Part shown: positions 1 to 12,154 of the stretch, piece by piece
Position numbering within the stretch: the first letter of the stretch is position 1
Layout: the number at the start of each line of letters is the position of its first letter
Source: Sodiomyces alkalinus F11
Lineage: Eukaryota > Ascomycota > Sordariomycetes > Glomerellales > Plectosphaerellaceae
Direction of reading: 5' to 3'
Length of the DNA stretch: 64,000 bases
Assembly: GCF_003711515.1 (NCBI RefSeq)
Contig: NW_021167085.1
Span: 931,649 to 995,648, forward strand
Notes under the pieces: generated by a model
The model's database searches: none
Seen by the model: only the letters and a program-made list of their open reading frames with translations
What the model was told of the DNA's origin: nothing
Made by a program: the position numbers and the translations under genes

Positions 1-907
1 GAAGTGTAAAGGTTGGTATTGGTGTAGCTGTTGTCTCGAGCAGCTTCGGGTAGTAGTAGGCCTCGGTGGTACACTCAGTCGTACTTACAAGTCGGAAAGA
101 TTGTCGGTCTGCTATGGCTTCGCAGAATATAGGCAGACTCTTTTTCTGTTTCCCTCTCCGAGTCCCCTGTTAACCTGGTGACCGTCGTCAGCGCTGGTTG
201 CTGACCCCAGTGAGGTCAGTCAACTGTTGTCTCGGAAAAGAAAGATAAAATGAACTGCTGGGCGGGGGTCCAGCAGGGGCGTCGTTTGATGAACTGGGCA
301 ACCAGCGGTGAATGCCTACTGTTAATTAGCAATTCGGCCTGCATCCAGCGGGTACGAGGTAAAAACGACGCCTCAATGCCAGCGTCGAAACAAAGGGAAA
401 GGGAAAGGAATAGAGAATATAAACATGAGAAAAACAGACGAGGGAAAACAGAAAGAGAGGGAAAGAAAACAAAAGCCGCTCTTACCAATGGCGTGTTGTC
501 TTTCGTCGAGCCTAATGTTTCGTCGCCTGTCTCGTCGCTTCCTGCAAGACGTACCGTACATACATCGTATGTACATGCAAAGCACGGCTAGTACTGAGTA
601 CGGAGTACGTTGTACAGATGCAGCGTACGGACCACGGAGTCCATAATTTGATATGGCAAGAGGTAGGTACGCAAATTGGCGGTGGGAGAGTTTGGTGGTT
701 GCGCTGGTGACAGGGATGCTCCCACGAACCAGGCGTCTTCTTTCTTCTTTCCATCCACGGAGTACGACAAAAGAGATAACACATGCCACATACGGACTAC
801 CCGTTGACCAAACAGAGGACGTAGTGAGGGCAACCATCTTTTGTCTTGATTATCCCTTTCAGCAGATGTCGCATCACAGAACCAAGACAGAAAAAAAAAA
901 GGGGGAA

Positions 908-955
<48 letters not shown>

Positions 956-1936
956 AAAATGCTACCCCTTGGATCACTCACACCAAAGGTAATTTACCGT
1001 ACACGACTCCTCACAAACAAACAGGGAGACGAGGGAAGAAGCCGCGGCCCTAGTTGAAAAATCTTCCCAAATGTCAAACCGACGTTGAAACCACGGTATA
1101 TTAAGAAGCCCTAGGGACCATCGACAGCTACCCAGAGTGGCCGACAACAGATGCCCCGTTGCCCTGTCGCAAAAGCTCACCACCGGTCATCGGTGAGACC
1201 GGCTGCTAATGTTGTGCAACACCCATAAACCCAGTCCCAGCCCAGCAGCACGGGAATACACTGCGGGCCGCAACCGTGCGGGTACTGACAGCTTAGCGCG
1301 GAGGCGTTCCCTGGCCCTCAACTATTAAATTGCCCCTTACATAGGCCCTCTCAGTTCCCCCCTTGGGTCTCTCCTTACGAAGCGTTCCAGCAAGGAGGAG
1401 CAGTGGATTGGACGCAGACATCATGATGATGGTGCCATCGTGTCTCTCTGGCCACAGCCACGTCGGTCGTCCTGATTCTGATGTCCCAATTCTCCCTTTT
1501 CTCCCTTGCTAACAGAGCATATGCTACTTCAAGCCTTCCCCTGAGTAGATCGTGGGAAACTTCATCTGACTCGATGGGATTTTACTCAAGATATCCCCTT
1601 TAGCGAGTCCACAGCCGACCATTCCATATCCTCATTGCGAGTGCCCGGGTAATTGTTGTTTCCCTTCGGCTCCAAAATCATTATTCGCCAGGAACTAGTC
1701 GGGAATTGAGAGGAAACTCAAAGCTTTAGGTCGTAAGCAGCGGTGTTCGCCTACTTAACACATGTTGGTGCGACCGTGTGCTCCGTACGCTCCGTACGCT
1801 CCGTACCTGCAGCACTGCCTACATGACGCGTGTAGGCCACGCCAAGGCCAATGCTTCCAGCCACCAGGCATCACCTACTCACGATTAACCACGAAGGAGA
1901 TGCGAGTCGAGCAGAGAAACCTAGTGAAAGAGTCCA
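1..1936. other. Gene-free left flank
   Basis: I see no supportable gene here. The open frames are short, overlap on both strands and resemble nothing I know. The stretch holds an A-run followed by a 47-nt poly(G) tract (908-954), a 9-nt tandem repeat built on tccgtacgc (about 1779-1806), and several copies of a short tacggagtac-like motif (around 594-610 and 760-770) that recurs elsewhere in the window. The right end is the 3' flank of the minus-strand gene that ends at 1937. Confidence 0.6.
908..954 (+). repeat. Poly(G) tract, 47 nt
   Basis: An uninterrupted run of 47 G follows a 10-11 nt A run and GGGGGAA. It could fold as a G-quadruplex on the plus strand. Its exact length is doubtful because such runs are prone to sequencing and assembly error. 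Confidence 0.9.
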
Positions 1937-3008
1937 TTACGACAGCAAAGCCTCGCTCCGCTCAATAATGTCCTCCCTGCCAATAGGGCGCGTCCCGTCA
2001 TTGAATACCATGGCTTCGCGATGTTGGCGTCGAAGCCGCTGCTCCTCGTCAGAATGGTCCCTATTCCGCGGCATCTGCTCTCCCGTCTGGTCGTCGTCAA
2101 AGTCGACCGCGCGCAATGTCGGCTGGACCAGGAAGGCCGCCTCGGAGCTCAAGCTGAAGTTGGACTGAGCTGCCAACTTGCAGGCAACGAGCGCCTTGCT
2201 CCCCTCGTGGGAGCGCGCTATCTTCGTGATGATGTCGACGATCCTATTGCTCCTGTATTCCACATAATAGAGGAAGTTCTCGCGTCTCTCTCGCTCCGTT
2301 TCCCCCCAGTTTTGTTTGGCGAGCCACTTTTCGACAAACTTCGCCCTGACCAACATGTCGGCGTCGTACCTGTTGACGAGTTCCACGATGAAAGAGAGGC
2401 AGAACTTTTCTGCCATATCCCGCAGGTAGTAATCGTCCCAAAGTCTGTCGTCAAGTTTCGGATGCTCCCCTTCCTCGAAGGAGAGCTCGAGAGACCGAAC
2501 AAGGGCCGTGTACCCTCTCCAGTTATGCATCTTGGAAAGGCATTCTGCGAGCCTGGTAGTCAGCCTTCATCCATTGTGACCAGTATTGTGACCAGTAGGC
2601 CGGGGCGTTGTTCCCGCATTTACCTCCGTGATTCTGGCATAACAATGTCGCCAAAGCGTGAAGGCTCTGTATCCGAGTATCATAGTCGGGACGGGTTATG
2701 TTGTAGAGGAGGTAATGGATGGTCTCGTTGTCGTTGACGGCCCTGTCACAGAGGATCTTCGTCGCAATATCCCGGATGGAGTAGTTAGGATGAGCCACAA
2801 GTTTATCGAGTGTCTCTAACTGCAGCGCATCTTCCGTATCTTGGGTGATGTATTGCGTCTTTGGCGGCGTGGGTTTCACTTCGTTTTCGTCGCGCGCCCA
2901 AACCAGCGCCTGGGTCATGACCGAGACCATGGTGAAGGTGGTGATGCCGATTCCGGCAAGGATAACGCGGTCATCGCGGAAGAATCGCAGCAGTCCCGAA
3001 TAGAACAT
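1937..3008 (-). CDS. Uncharacterised fungal ARM-like protein with N-terminal membrane anchor
   Basis: I do not recognise a named function. The model is exon 1 3008-2624 and exon 2 2544-1937, giving 330 aa. The first ATG in frame is at 3008; the frame extends 9 nt upstream only through a TTG. Residues about 10-35 form one hydrophobic segment (ILAGIGITTFTMVSVMTQAL), suggesting a membrane anchor. The rest is amphipathic helices reminiscent of an armadillo/HEAT fold (for example NYSIRDIATKILCDRAV), ending in an acidic and basic tail. Read without splicing, the gene is two frames overlapping by 8 nt at 2523-2530. A 79-nt intron (2545-2623, donor GTAAAT, branch CTGAC, acceptor GCAG) restores one frame. 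It is divergent from NOP14, with 326 bp between the start codons. Confidence 0.6.
2545..2623 (-). other. Inferred 79-nt intron joining two overlapping frames
   Basis: On the minus strand the segment starts GTAAAT after GGAG, has a branch-like GGCTGAC about 15 nt before its end, and finishes CTCGCAG. Removing it converts frame 1 into frame 2 exactly, and the joined CDS is a multiple of three. The next AG upstream (CTACCAG) would give the wrong frame. Confidence 0.6.
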
Positions 3009-3334
3009 GCTCGGCAATATTGACGGATCAAGAAACCTTCATCGTCGGTAGATATCAATCAGAGCCGATTGTTGAGTCTGTTGATCGTGATTCTGGTGGA
3101 TGCCTGGATAGAAGAACCATGAGGGAGTACCAAGTACCAAGTATGGAGTAATATTACCTTATTACGAAGCCGCGCTGGACTGTTTCACGCGATTTGCCGA
3201 TGGATACCGCCAAACGACCCACTTTATCTGAAGATGCGATAAGATAAGCACCTGTTATCGTTCCTCAAAATTTTGAGACGAAGCGTTGTGGAACATCCGC
3301 AACTATCAGCAGTTTACGACAATTTCGCCCAACT
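3009..3334. promoter_or_regulatory. Divergent promoter region between the ARM-like gene and NOP14
   Basis: This 326-bp spacer separates two divergent start codons. It contains an agtaccaagtatggagtaat block related to the tacggagtac family. I see no clear TATA box and no further gene. Confidence 0.4.
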
Positions 3335-6227
3335 ATGGCAGGGGGTTCTCATCTCAAGCGGCTGAAGACCAGCCTTCGCGAGCAGGGGATTGTTGGCCCG
3401 CAGAAGTCAAAAAAGGAAAAGAAGCGTCAAGGCGGTGCCCCCAGGAACCGGAGAGAAGCCATCCAGGAGATCCGCGAAGAGTTCAACCCATTCGACCTCA
3501 AGAAGAACGCCAGAGGACCGAAATTTCCCGTAACGAGTCTTCGCAATGCGGCGGAGGAAGTCACCGGCAGGCCTACGGCCTCCCGGTCTCTAGGCGAAGA
3601 GAGGGTTCGTGGTACCTGCAAGGTCATGTCATGACACTCTGAGACTAACTGTGTATCAGCGGCGGGAGACTTTGCTTGCCGAGATGCAGCGGCGCAACCG
3701 CGTGGGTGGTATCCTGGACAAGCGATTTGGCGAGGCGGATCCGACAATGGCGGAGGAAGATAAGATGCTGGAGCGATTCGTCCGCGAGAAGCAGAGGTCG
3801 CATAAGAAGACCAGTCTCTTCGACCTCGAGGAGACCGAACCGATCGACTCGCTTACCCACAATGGCCAGGCCCTGGCGCTTGACGAGGATTTCAACGAAG
3901 ATGATCTCGGGGGCAGCGACTCGGAGTCCGAGAGGACGGGCCGGAAGCGCCCGCGGTTCGAGGACCTTGACGCTGAAGACGAGGACGGCGAGCAGGTCGA
4001 TGACCAGCCTCAGAGGAAGAAAACAAAGGCAGAGGTCATGCAAGAAGTCATCGCCAAGTCCAAGGCATACAAGTACGTCAAGACCCCTCTCTTGAAACTG
4101 CAGTCCTTTAGCTAACCACCCTTCTTACAGGTATGAACGACAAGTTGCCAAGGATGAAGACGATGACCTCCGACGAGAGCTAGACAAGGACCTGCCAAGC
4201 CTGCAGATGATGCTTTATGGACGCGGTTCGACACACGCTGGGAAAGACAACGGCGATAAGACAGACACAAATATCACACCACTGGGTATCAACAAGGACG
4301 AGTTCATTTCGGATTTCGACCGTCGCCTGAAGCAGCTAGTCCATGATCGCCGATCGAAGCCGACCAACCGAACCAAGACCGAAGAGGAGAAGGCACAAGA
4401 GGAGTCTGAGCGTCTGAAGGAGCTGGAGGAGAAACGCCTGAAGCGGATGAGGGGCGAGTCTGTGTCGGACGATAGCTCTGACGAGGACGAGAAGCAGAGG
4501 GAAGGCAAGAATGGACAGGAAGAGTCTGCCTTTCAATTCTTTTCCACTGAGGAAGAGGAAGAAGACTGGGGCCTGGGCAGAGGCATCAAGGCAAAAAAGT
4601 CCGCCGCCGAATTCTCAGATGAAGACTCCTTCATTATCGATGATGATCTCGTCGCCAGTGGATCTGATCTCGAGCCCGCCGATTCGGACTTCGAAGACGA
4701 CGATGACGAGGATTTGTCTGACGATGAACAAGCGCAAGACGGAGATGAAGAATCCGATGACGAGTTCACGAAGGGGCTTCTGACTGAAGAGGAAGCCAGA
4801 AGCTCCGTCTTTGCCAAAGGTGGTGGCTCTGGCAGTGCCACGAACGGGGCCACTGGGTCAGCCGATGAGCTGCCCTATTCGTTCCCATGCCCTCAGACCT
4901 ACGACGAGCTTGTGGCACTAGCCGGGCAATACCCTATCGACACACTCCCAACCATCGTGTAAGTTGTACACCCGAGCTCTACCTGGTCTCTACATGCTGG
5001 CCTCCTACTAACATACCTTGTAGTCAACGCATTCGCGCACTCTATCATCCAAAGCTCGATAGCAAATACAAGGAGATGCTGGGGAATTTCTCAAAATCCC
5101 TAGTAAGCTATATTGCCGCGGATCACTCAGGACAAGATACCCCCTTTCGGGTTTTGGAAAGCATCACACGGCACATCCATTCGTTGTCCAAGTCATTCCC
5201 AGTTGAGACTGGGCTCCAGTTCAGAGAACACATCAAGGAAATCAACTCACGGCCGCTTGAGTTCCATCTAGGTGACCTCACACTGTTCACCGCCGTCGGC
5301 ACGATCTACCCGACGTCAGACGCCTATCACCAGGTGGCAAGTCCGGCGCTATTACTGATGACAAGATACCTCGGTCAGAAGATACCACGGACTCTTTCCG
5401 ACTATGCGCTCGGCACCTACCTGTCCACGCTGGCAGTGCAATACCAGAAACTTTCTCGTCGATTTGTCCCGGAAGCCATGAACTTCTGCCTGAACACCTT
5501 GGCCCTAGCGGTGTCCGGGCCTTTGCCAGGCAACTTCCCCTTCCATGAGCCGGCTGATGGCCTTCGCGTGGCGGCTGCAGCGAAAGAGGACCGAAAGATG
5601 AAGATCACCGACTGCGTCCCCCAGGAGCATACAAAGGCGGAAGCGGAGGTCATTAAGGCCGCCCTTATCGGCACGACTATCCAGCTTCTGGAAGCCTCCG
5701 CCGACCTGTGGGCCGGGAAGGCATCCTTCCTAGAAACATTCGCGCCCGCGCTTCGCATTCTCGAGAGTATCACTTCTGCCAAATCGCCCCACCGCGCCAA
5801 ATTCTCCGCGGCCCTCTTCGGGCGTCTCGAAAGAGTGGCCCTCAAGCTCTCGCGGATGCGACAGACGGCCGTCCTATCGCGCCGCCCGCTTCTTGAGCAC
5901 CATCACCGCCCACTCGCTATCAAGACGTCGATCCCCAAGTTCGAGGACTCCTTCGACCCCAACAAGCACTACGATCCGGACCGCGAGCGTGCCGAGCTCG
6001 CCAAGCTGCGGGCGGAGCACAAGAAGGAACGCAAGGGTGCACTGCGGGAGCTGCGCAAGGACGCGCGGTTCATGGCGCGCGAGAAGCTGCGGGCCAAGAT
6101 CGCCCGCGACGAGGCGTACGAGAAGAAGTACAAGCGGCTCGTGGCGGAGATTCAGAACGAGGAGGGCCGGGAGGCGAACGCGTACGAGAGGGAAAAGGAC
6201 GGCCGGAAGAAGGCGAGGAGCAGGTAG
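3335..6227 (+). CDS. NOP14: Nucleolar complex protein NOP14
   Basis: Nop14 is a nucleolar component of the small-subunit processome, needed for 18S rRNA maturation and 40S export, and known to work with Emg1 and Noc4. Exons are 3335-3604, 3660-4072, 4131-4958 and 5024-6227, giving 904 aa (yeast about 810). The N terminus has the family's SKKEKKR and FNPFDLKKN blocks, then RETLLAEMQRRNRVGGILDK, which spans the first intron. A long acidic Asp/Glu/Ser-rich centre (about residues 320-500) precedes the conserved C-terminal part starting near IRALYHPKLDSKYKEML. The tail is strongly basic (KKERKGALRELRKDARF, then KKARSR). All introns have a CTAAC branch, with donors GTTCGT, GTACGT and GTAAGT. It is divergent from the preceding gene. 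The identification is firm; only the first intron's donor is open (GTTCGT chosen because it joins GEER to RRETLL). Confidence 0.93.
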
Positions 6228-6699
6228 CGTTGAGAGGATTGTGCATCACCCTGGGAGTTTATGTTATATACGAGACAGGTGTGGCTTTGGTCTCCATTTG
6301 GGTGTTGAAAATGAAATATCCATGGGCAAAACGTGTACCGCTTTATGAAGATGTCGTGAGTTGAGACAAACGTGCGCGTACCGGGGGATGTCCGGTCCGA
6401 TGGCTCTGTGACGCCTGGTCACGTGACCACGAGGCCACAAGACCACGGGATTACGAAGATTAATTGAATGAGTAATCATGTCGCGTCTGTACTCGGTAGT
6501 CCCCACCAAACGCGACTTGGTCTTCTGCTGAGTATGAGCACTCCCACTTTCACAACCACAACAATGCAGACGACGGATTGATTCGACACAGCAGCGGAAA
6601 CCAAAAAGAAAAACAAGGACCAGAGGATACGACACTTTATCCTCGGATGCAGTCATCAATGTCTTCCCTGATTCCGAATACCGTCCCACCACCGAATTC
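6228..6699. promoter_or_regulatory. NOP14 3' flank and RecQ promoter
   Basis: This 472-bp spacer lies between two genes on the same strand. It has a gtcacgtgac E-box-like palindrome near 6420 and an ACGCGA near 6510, a variant of the MCB hexamer. No coding potential is seen. Confidence 0.4.
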
Positions 6700-9600
6700 A
6701 TGACGCGACACAACCTCGAGGAGCATCTCTCGTGGCTGTTGAGCAACATCGCCGTGTGCAAACCAGCCAGCATAGAATATCCGTCTGCACGGGATTTTGC
6801 CATTATCAGCTTCTCCCAATCTCTAAATACCGAGCGGCTACAGCCGAACACTCCTACAACTTCAGTCGATATATCCCTCCATTCCGGCACGCACTCTAAG
6901 CCCAGCATCAATGCTGCGGGTACATCCAACTTGGACTCGGCACAGGACGTGCAGGACACAAGAGACAGAGGGGAGAGCTGTTCGGCCATGGCAAAGCTAA
7001 CCTCAGCATCCAAGCCTAAGAAATCGTCCCTCGTTCTCAAGCAGCAGCAACAGCAGCAGCAGCAACAGCAGCAGCAGCTTCCGACACCAGCCTCCGCAAT
7101 ATCTAGCCATGGCGGTGGGCTTCAACGGGCCTACGCCGCCAAGCTTTTGCAAGATGGTGAGTTCCTTCTGTTGCTATGCCATGCGGTGTCTCTGTGGCTA
7201 ATTATAAGCTTCCGTAGAAGCAAAAAATGCCCAAAGGCCCGGTGTTCCAGGGACAGACCTTTGGGATTTCGACGAAGATCTGGACGACATCATGGATTTG
7301 ACGGGAGAGGACACCGCTCCCTCATCAGATTCGATCCAGTTCGGCGACGATGTGAGGATATGGGACGAGGACCATGCTGCAAGGCCAGAACCTCAACCGA
7401 CACGTGGAAAGAAGAGGAAAAGCACCGATATGAGTAAAGCCGACGCCTCCGATTCGGATGAGTTCCCGGACATCTACCAGGTCATAGGCACGCCGGCACC
7501 TCCAAGCTGCAAATCTGTGAAGACATCTAAAACTGTCACTGCGGGCTTTTCTCGAGCTGAAGCTGTCTCTGATTTGAACGACGAGGAAAGCATATCGGGA
7601 ACCCCGAGGCGAAGCAAGAAAACCTACCGTCTAGATGCCAATGCTGGGATTCGGTCAACTCCCAGCCGGGCAATTAGCACGATTCCGGACCAGCGGTTAC
7701 TCGGCAGGACGCCTAGTAAAGCACTCCTGCTCTCTTCCTCTCCGGAAACTCACAAACCGCCCAAGGCGAACGCAAGCGTGAAGCGATCCCATCCTCCAGC
7801 CGCGGGCTCTGAATCTGTGGCACAACAGCCGCCGGCGAGAAATGTTCAGCGACGAGTGATACAAGACTCGGATGACGATATGGACGACGAATTTCTCACT
7901 CCACCAAGCCGCCAAGGACCTACCGTCCCAGCGTCGAACAATGATACGATAGATGAGGAGGAGGAGCTCATAGCTCTCGACACACCTTCTCGAGGAAGAA
8001 CGCCTAAACATGTTCGAAGGGAGACACCAATCGTGGGCGACCCAGGCCCAGCATCTGGACAAGCCGGCATGTTCCAACCGCAATCAGCACCATCTAGCCA
8101 GCCGCAGTCATCTGGGGAGCCAGAATCCCGTCTATTGAGTCTGTTCTTGAAGTACCTCGGTGCACTAGAAGCCAGGAAGAAGCGGATTGACGAGCAGCTG
8201 GTCCAGAACAGAGAAACGTTCACGAAATCTCTGCGGGAAGGCTGGGCGAAGGAGGAACGTGACAAGATCAAAAACATGAGAGATCCTCTGCTCAAGCAGC
8301 AGAATGCCCTCATAGACTTGGCCAGACTGGTAGATGAGCACAAGCTGCTCGACGCTGAAAGGCAAGCACTTGCTCTCCAGGTTGCAGAAAGCTACGATGC
8401 TGGGCTTGACACGGAGAAAGACGAGAGCCGTCTAGACGACCTCTCCGATAGGATAAGATCCATGGAGCGCGCCTTTCTCCCTCACCTGCCAGGAGCTGGT
8501 ATTGATCTCTCTTTTCTCAATGAATACGCCCGGGCGTCTCGGGCGAACAACAGGATGGCGGCCCCTGCTGTGTTGGCCACGCAGCCAGACTCTAGCGGAT
8601 CCAGGAGCATGCATGAAAGGGAATCCCGCTCCGCTGGGGCTGGCATGGGGACTCAGGTCATCCATCAAACACAATTTGCGCCGGCGCCTCAGCTCTGTCG
8701 CCGAACAGAACCATCGCCACCGCCTTTTCCAAGGGGACAATTACCACATGCACCAGACGCTCGTCAGGCTCATGTCACTCACGGCTCCAAACCGAGTAGA
8801 AGAGAAGAATATGTAGATGAAGAAGACGATTTCTTCGACGACATTGAGGAGGCGGATTTGAGTGCCATACCAACCCCTGCCATCTCTCGGTCCAACCACC
8901 ACCACCAGCCTGCTCGAGGGAGCCCGCTGAAATCATTCAACAGGCGTGCTCCAGACACATTCAGCGACGACTTTTGTGACGAGGAAATGATCGCCTTTGC
9001 GGAAGATTATGAGACGCGTCAACCGTCCTCCGGAGAGCCATCTACTCGCCGGCCCGTACTCGCACATACGTCGGGAAATGCGGTTCTGGTTTCGAGAAGC
9101 AACAGCACTCCAAAGCCACGCGAGCCGTCGACGGTGAAGCCATCGATCCCCCCCGAGCTGATGAAGCACCCCTGGTCGCCCGATGTCAGGAGGGCTTTGA
9201 AGGACAGGTTCAGGATGCACGGCTTTCGTACCAACCAGCTTGAAGCCATCAATGCTACACTGGCGGGCGAAGACGCCTTTGTTCTCATGCCCACCGGAGG
9301 AGGCAAATCTCTCTGCTACCAACTGCCCGCAGTGATCAACTGCGGAAAGACCAAGGGCATTACGATCGTAGTCTCCCCTCTGCTCAGCTTGATGCAAGAT
9401 CAGGTGGACCATTTGAGGGCGCTGAACATCATGGCGGAAATGTTCAACGGCGACACGAAAGCGCAGGTCCGGAGACATATTCTGTCGGTATTCGACCACC
9501 CCCGCCCCGAACTGCATCTCCAACTGCTCTACGTGACTCCGGAGATGATCAACACCAGTGCCCAGTTCGAGAAAGCGTTGATGAATCTCTACAGAAACAA

Positions 9601-12154
9601 GAGGCTCGCGCGTTTCGTCGTCGACGAGGCACATTGTGTTAGTCAGTGGGGGCATGATTTCCGGCCCGATTACAAGGCGCTCGGCCAACTCCGCGACAAG
9701 TTCCCCGGGATCCCACTCATCGCTCTGACCGCGACGGCTACGCCCAACGTCATCATGGACATCAAGCATAACCTTCGCATCGACCAGTGCCGGGTCTATA
9801 CGCAGAGCTTTAACCGTCCGAACCTGGCTTATGAAATCCGCAGAAAGGGGCGAAACCTCCTGGACACAGTTGCCGACATGATATTGACCAAGTACGACGG
9901 TCAGTGTGGAATCATCTACACGCTGTCTCGCAAGACGTCGGAGACGGTGGCCAAAAAGCTCCGCGAAACATATGGCATCCTCGCTAGTCACTATCATGCG
10001 GGCATGACCCCGGAGGAGAAAATCAACTGCCAACGGGCGTGGCAGAAAGGGGACGTCAAAATTGTTGTTGCCACGATTGCATTCGGCATGGGGATCGACA
10101 AGCCTGATGTCAGGTTCGTCATCCACTACGCGTTACCGACAAGCCTGGAGGGCTACTATCAAGAAACGGGCCGCGCTGGCAGAGATGGCAAGCCCTCGGA
10201 TTGCATCCTGTTCTTCGGCTACGGCGATGTGATGACCCTGAGACGAATGATCAACAGCAGCGAGGGGAGCAGGGAACGGAAGGAGAGGCAGCTGACGATG
10301 CTTAACAAAGTCACGGCATTCTGTGACGGCCAGGAAGAGTGCCGCCGCGTCACGGTATTGCGTTACTTTGGCGAGAGGTTCTCGGCTGCGCAGTGCAACA
10401 AGACGTGCGACAACTGCCGGATCGGAGGCGTGTTCGAGCAGCGAGACTGGACCGAGTACGCCATTGCGGCCATTCAAGCCATCGAAGCGAACGGGCGCCT
10501 GACTATCGCTCAGTGCTCTGACATCCTGATGGGGAGGAAGACGGTGGCCACGGAGCTCGGCGAGTTCAACGGCATAGCCAAGGGAAGCATGAAAAAGCAC
10601 GAGCTCGAGCGTATGCTTGACCGGCTTGTGTCTGAAGCTGCGTTGAAGGAGGAGAACGTTTTCAATAAACGGGCCAGGATCGCCATCCAATATCTCGCCG
10701 TGCGTATTATGACCTCTCATCAGACCTTGTTGTTATCCCCGTTTTCGTCCTAAGGTGGAAGGTGAAGTTGCTGACCGAACCGACTGTAGTGTGGACGCAA
10801 TGCGGCCGACTTCCTCAGCGGACGCCGAAAGCTGTTTATGTCGGTACAGGTTTCCGATAGGAGTGAGGACTCATCGGCCACGACAGCTAAGAAGCGGGCG
10901 AAAAAGAAGGCTACTACTGCTGGCGACGACGACGAAAACAGCGGCAAAGGACGATCTCGGCCACCACCGTCCACGAACGTCTCGTCGCCACCTGATCGAG
11001 GAGCACAAAAGCAGCAGCAGCAGAAGAAGAAGAAGAAGACGCAAGTGGCTCGCGGAGCCCCGGGCCATGGCGACGATGATGACATGGATGGTATGGACGG
11101 CAACGGCTATAGCCGAGATGACAACTTTGTGGTGTCGGACAAGGCGGTCTCGGACGACGATTCCGATGACGGGTTCGAACCATTGCCGAAGAACAACAGG
11201 AAGAAGACGTCACGCAGCCTGGGCGGCCGGATCTCGCAAGACCAGCGCCTCGCTCAGCTAGACGAGGTGCAGCAGGACGTGGTTTACAACTTTGTGGAGG
11301 AGGCAAAGAGGCTGGAAGAGAAGTTGCGGAACCAACAGCATCTCCGCAAGCCGCTCTTCTCGGAAAGCGTGCTGCGGGAGATGGCGATCAACTGGACCAG
11401 GACGCTGGAGGAGATGCAAGACATTCCCGATATCGACGAGGACAAGGTGGGGCGGTTCGGCAGCAAGTTCCTGCCCCTTATCAAGCGTTACCATGCCAGT
11501 TACATGGAAATGGTTGGGCAAGGGGCCGGCGAGGGCGGCGAGGGCGGCGGGAACGGGTTACCGATCCATCATCCGAGCCGGAGCACGGGCAACGCAGACC
11601 CGATTACGATCAGCGACGACGACGAAGAATACGGGGAAGACGAGTTTGAAAATGTCGACGACGAGGAGCTGGAGTTGGAGGAAGGCGAATCGTCTAAATA
11701 CTTTGGCGCCGCCGAGTTGTCGGACTACGAGGTCTCGCCTGCTCCCGGGGTGCAGCAATGGCGTGATACGCTGGAGGCTCTGAAGACCGCTGCGGGGAAG
11801 GAAGCGGACGAGGCCGGCGCAGGTGCCGGTGCCGGTGCCGGTACGTCATTCCGTGCCAAGGGCGGGCGGCGGGGCGGCAGCCAGAGTTTTAGCGGTCGCG
11901 GTGGGGGCAGGAGGGCGGGGAGTTCCCGAAAAGGGTCTGGTGGGTTCCCGAAACGGGGTAGTACGAAGGGAGCGGGAGTGACGAAGAAGAAGGCGGCGGC
12001 AGCTGGGACAAATAAGCAGGCTGGGGCCAGCAGCGGGACGGCGGCTAGGTCTGCGTCGGGGACGTCCAAGACGTCTTTGGCGAATTTTATGTACAAGGGC
12101 GGGAAGAAAGGGGGCGGCGGTGGCAGTGGTGGGGTTGGACTGATGCCGATGTGA
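6700..12154 (+). CDS. RecQ DNA helicase, Sgs1/BLM type (QDE-3-like)
   Basis: This is a 3'-5' DNA helicase that resolves recombination and replication intermediates; the Neurospora member QDE-3 also acts in quelling. Exons are 6700-7156, 7218-10699 and 10790-12154, giving 1767 aa. The N terminus MTRHNLEEHLSWLL is typical of the filamentous Sgs1 group. A polyglutamine run sits at about residues 114-127, followed by a long acidic, disordered linker. The helicase core (about 825-1200) has Walker A GGGKS near 845, DEAHCVSQWGHDFRPDY near 952 and motif VI QETGRAGRDGK. The RecQ zinc cluster is visible as spaced cysteines ending CNKTCDNC, followed by a winged-helix region. An HRDC domain lies at about 1469-1546. 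The tail is Gly/Lys-rich low complexity with a GAGAGAG run. The second intron (10700-10789) falls between the RQC and HRDC domains. No frameshift is seen. QDE-3 orthology rests on length and N terminus rather than on a tree. Confidence 0.92.
7035..7078 (+). repeat. CAG/CAA repeat encoding polyglutamine
   Basis: An interrupted CAG/CAA run encodes about 12-13 consecutive glutamines in the N-terminal part of the RecQ helicase. It stays in frame with the gene. Confidence 0.85.

Noticed and set aside
373..1057. Overlapping short frames around the poly(G) run, including a poly-Gly/poly-Pro frame
   Set aside because: They arise from the homopolymer; no start, splice or motif support.
8933..10126. 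Long open frame on the minus strand (397 codons)
   Set aside because: It lies antisense to the RecQ helicase core, where GC-rich codon use keeps the opposite strand open. The plus strand carries all helicase motifs.
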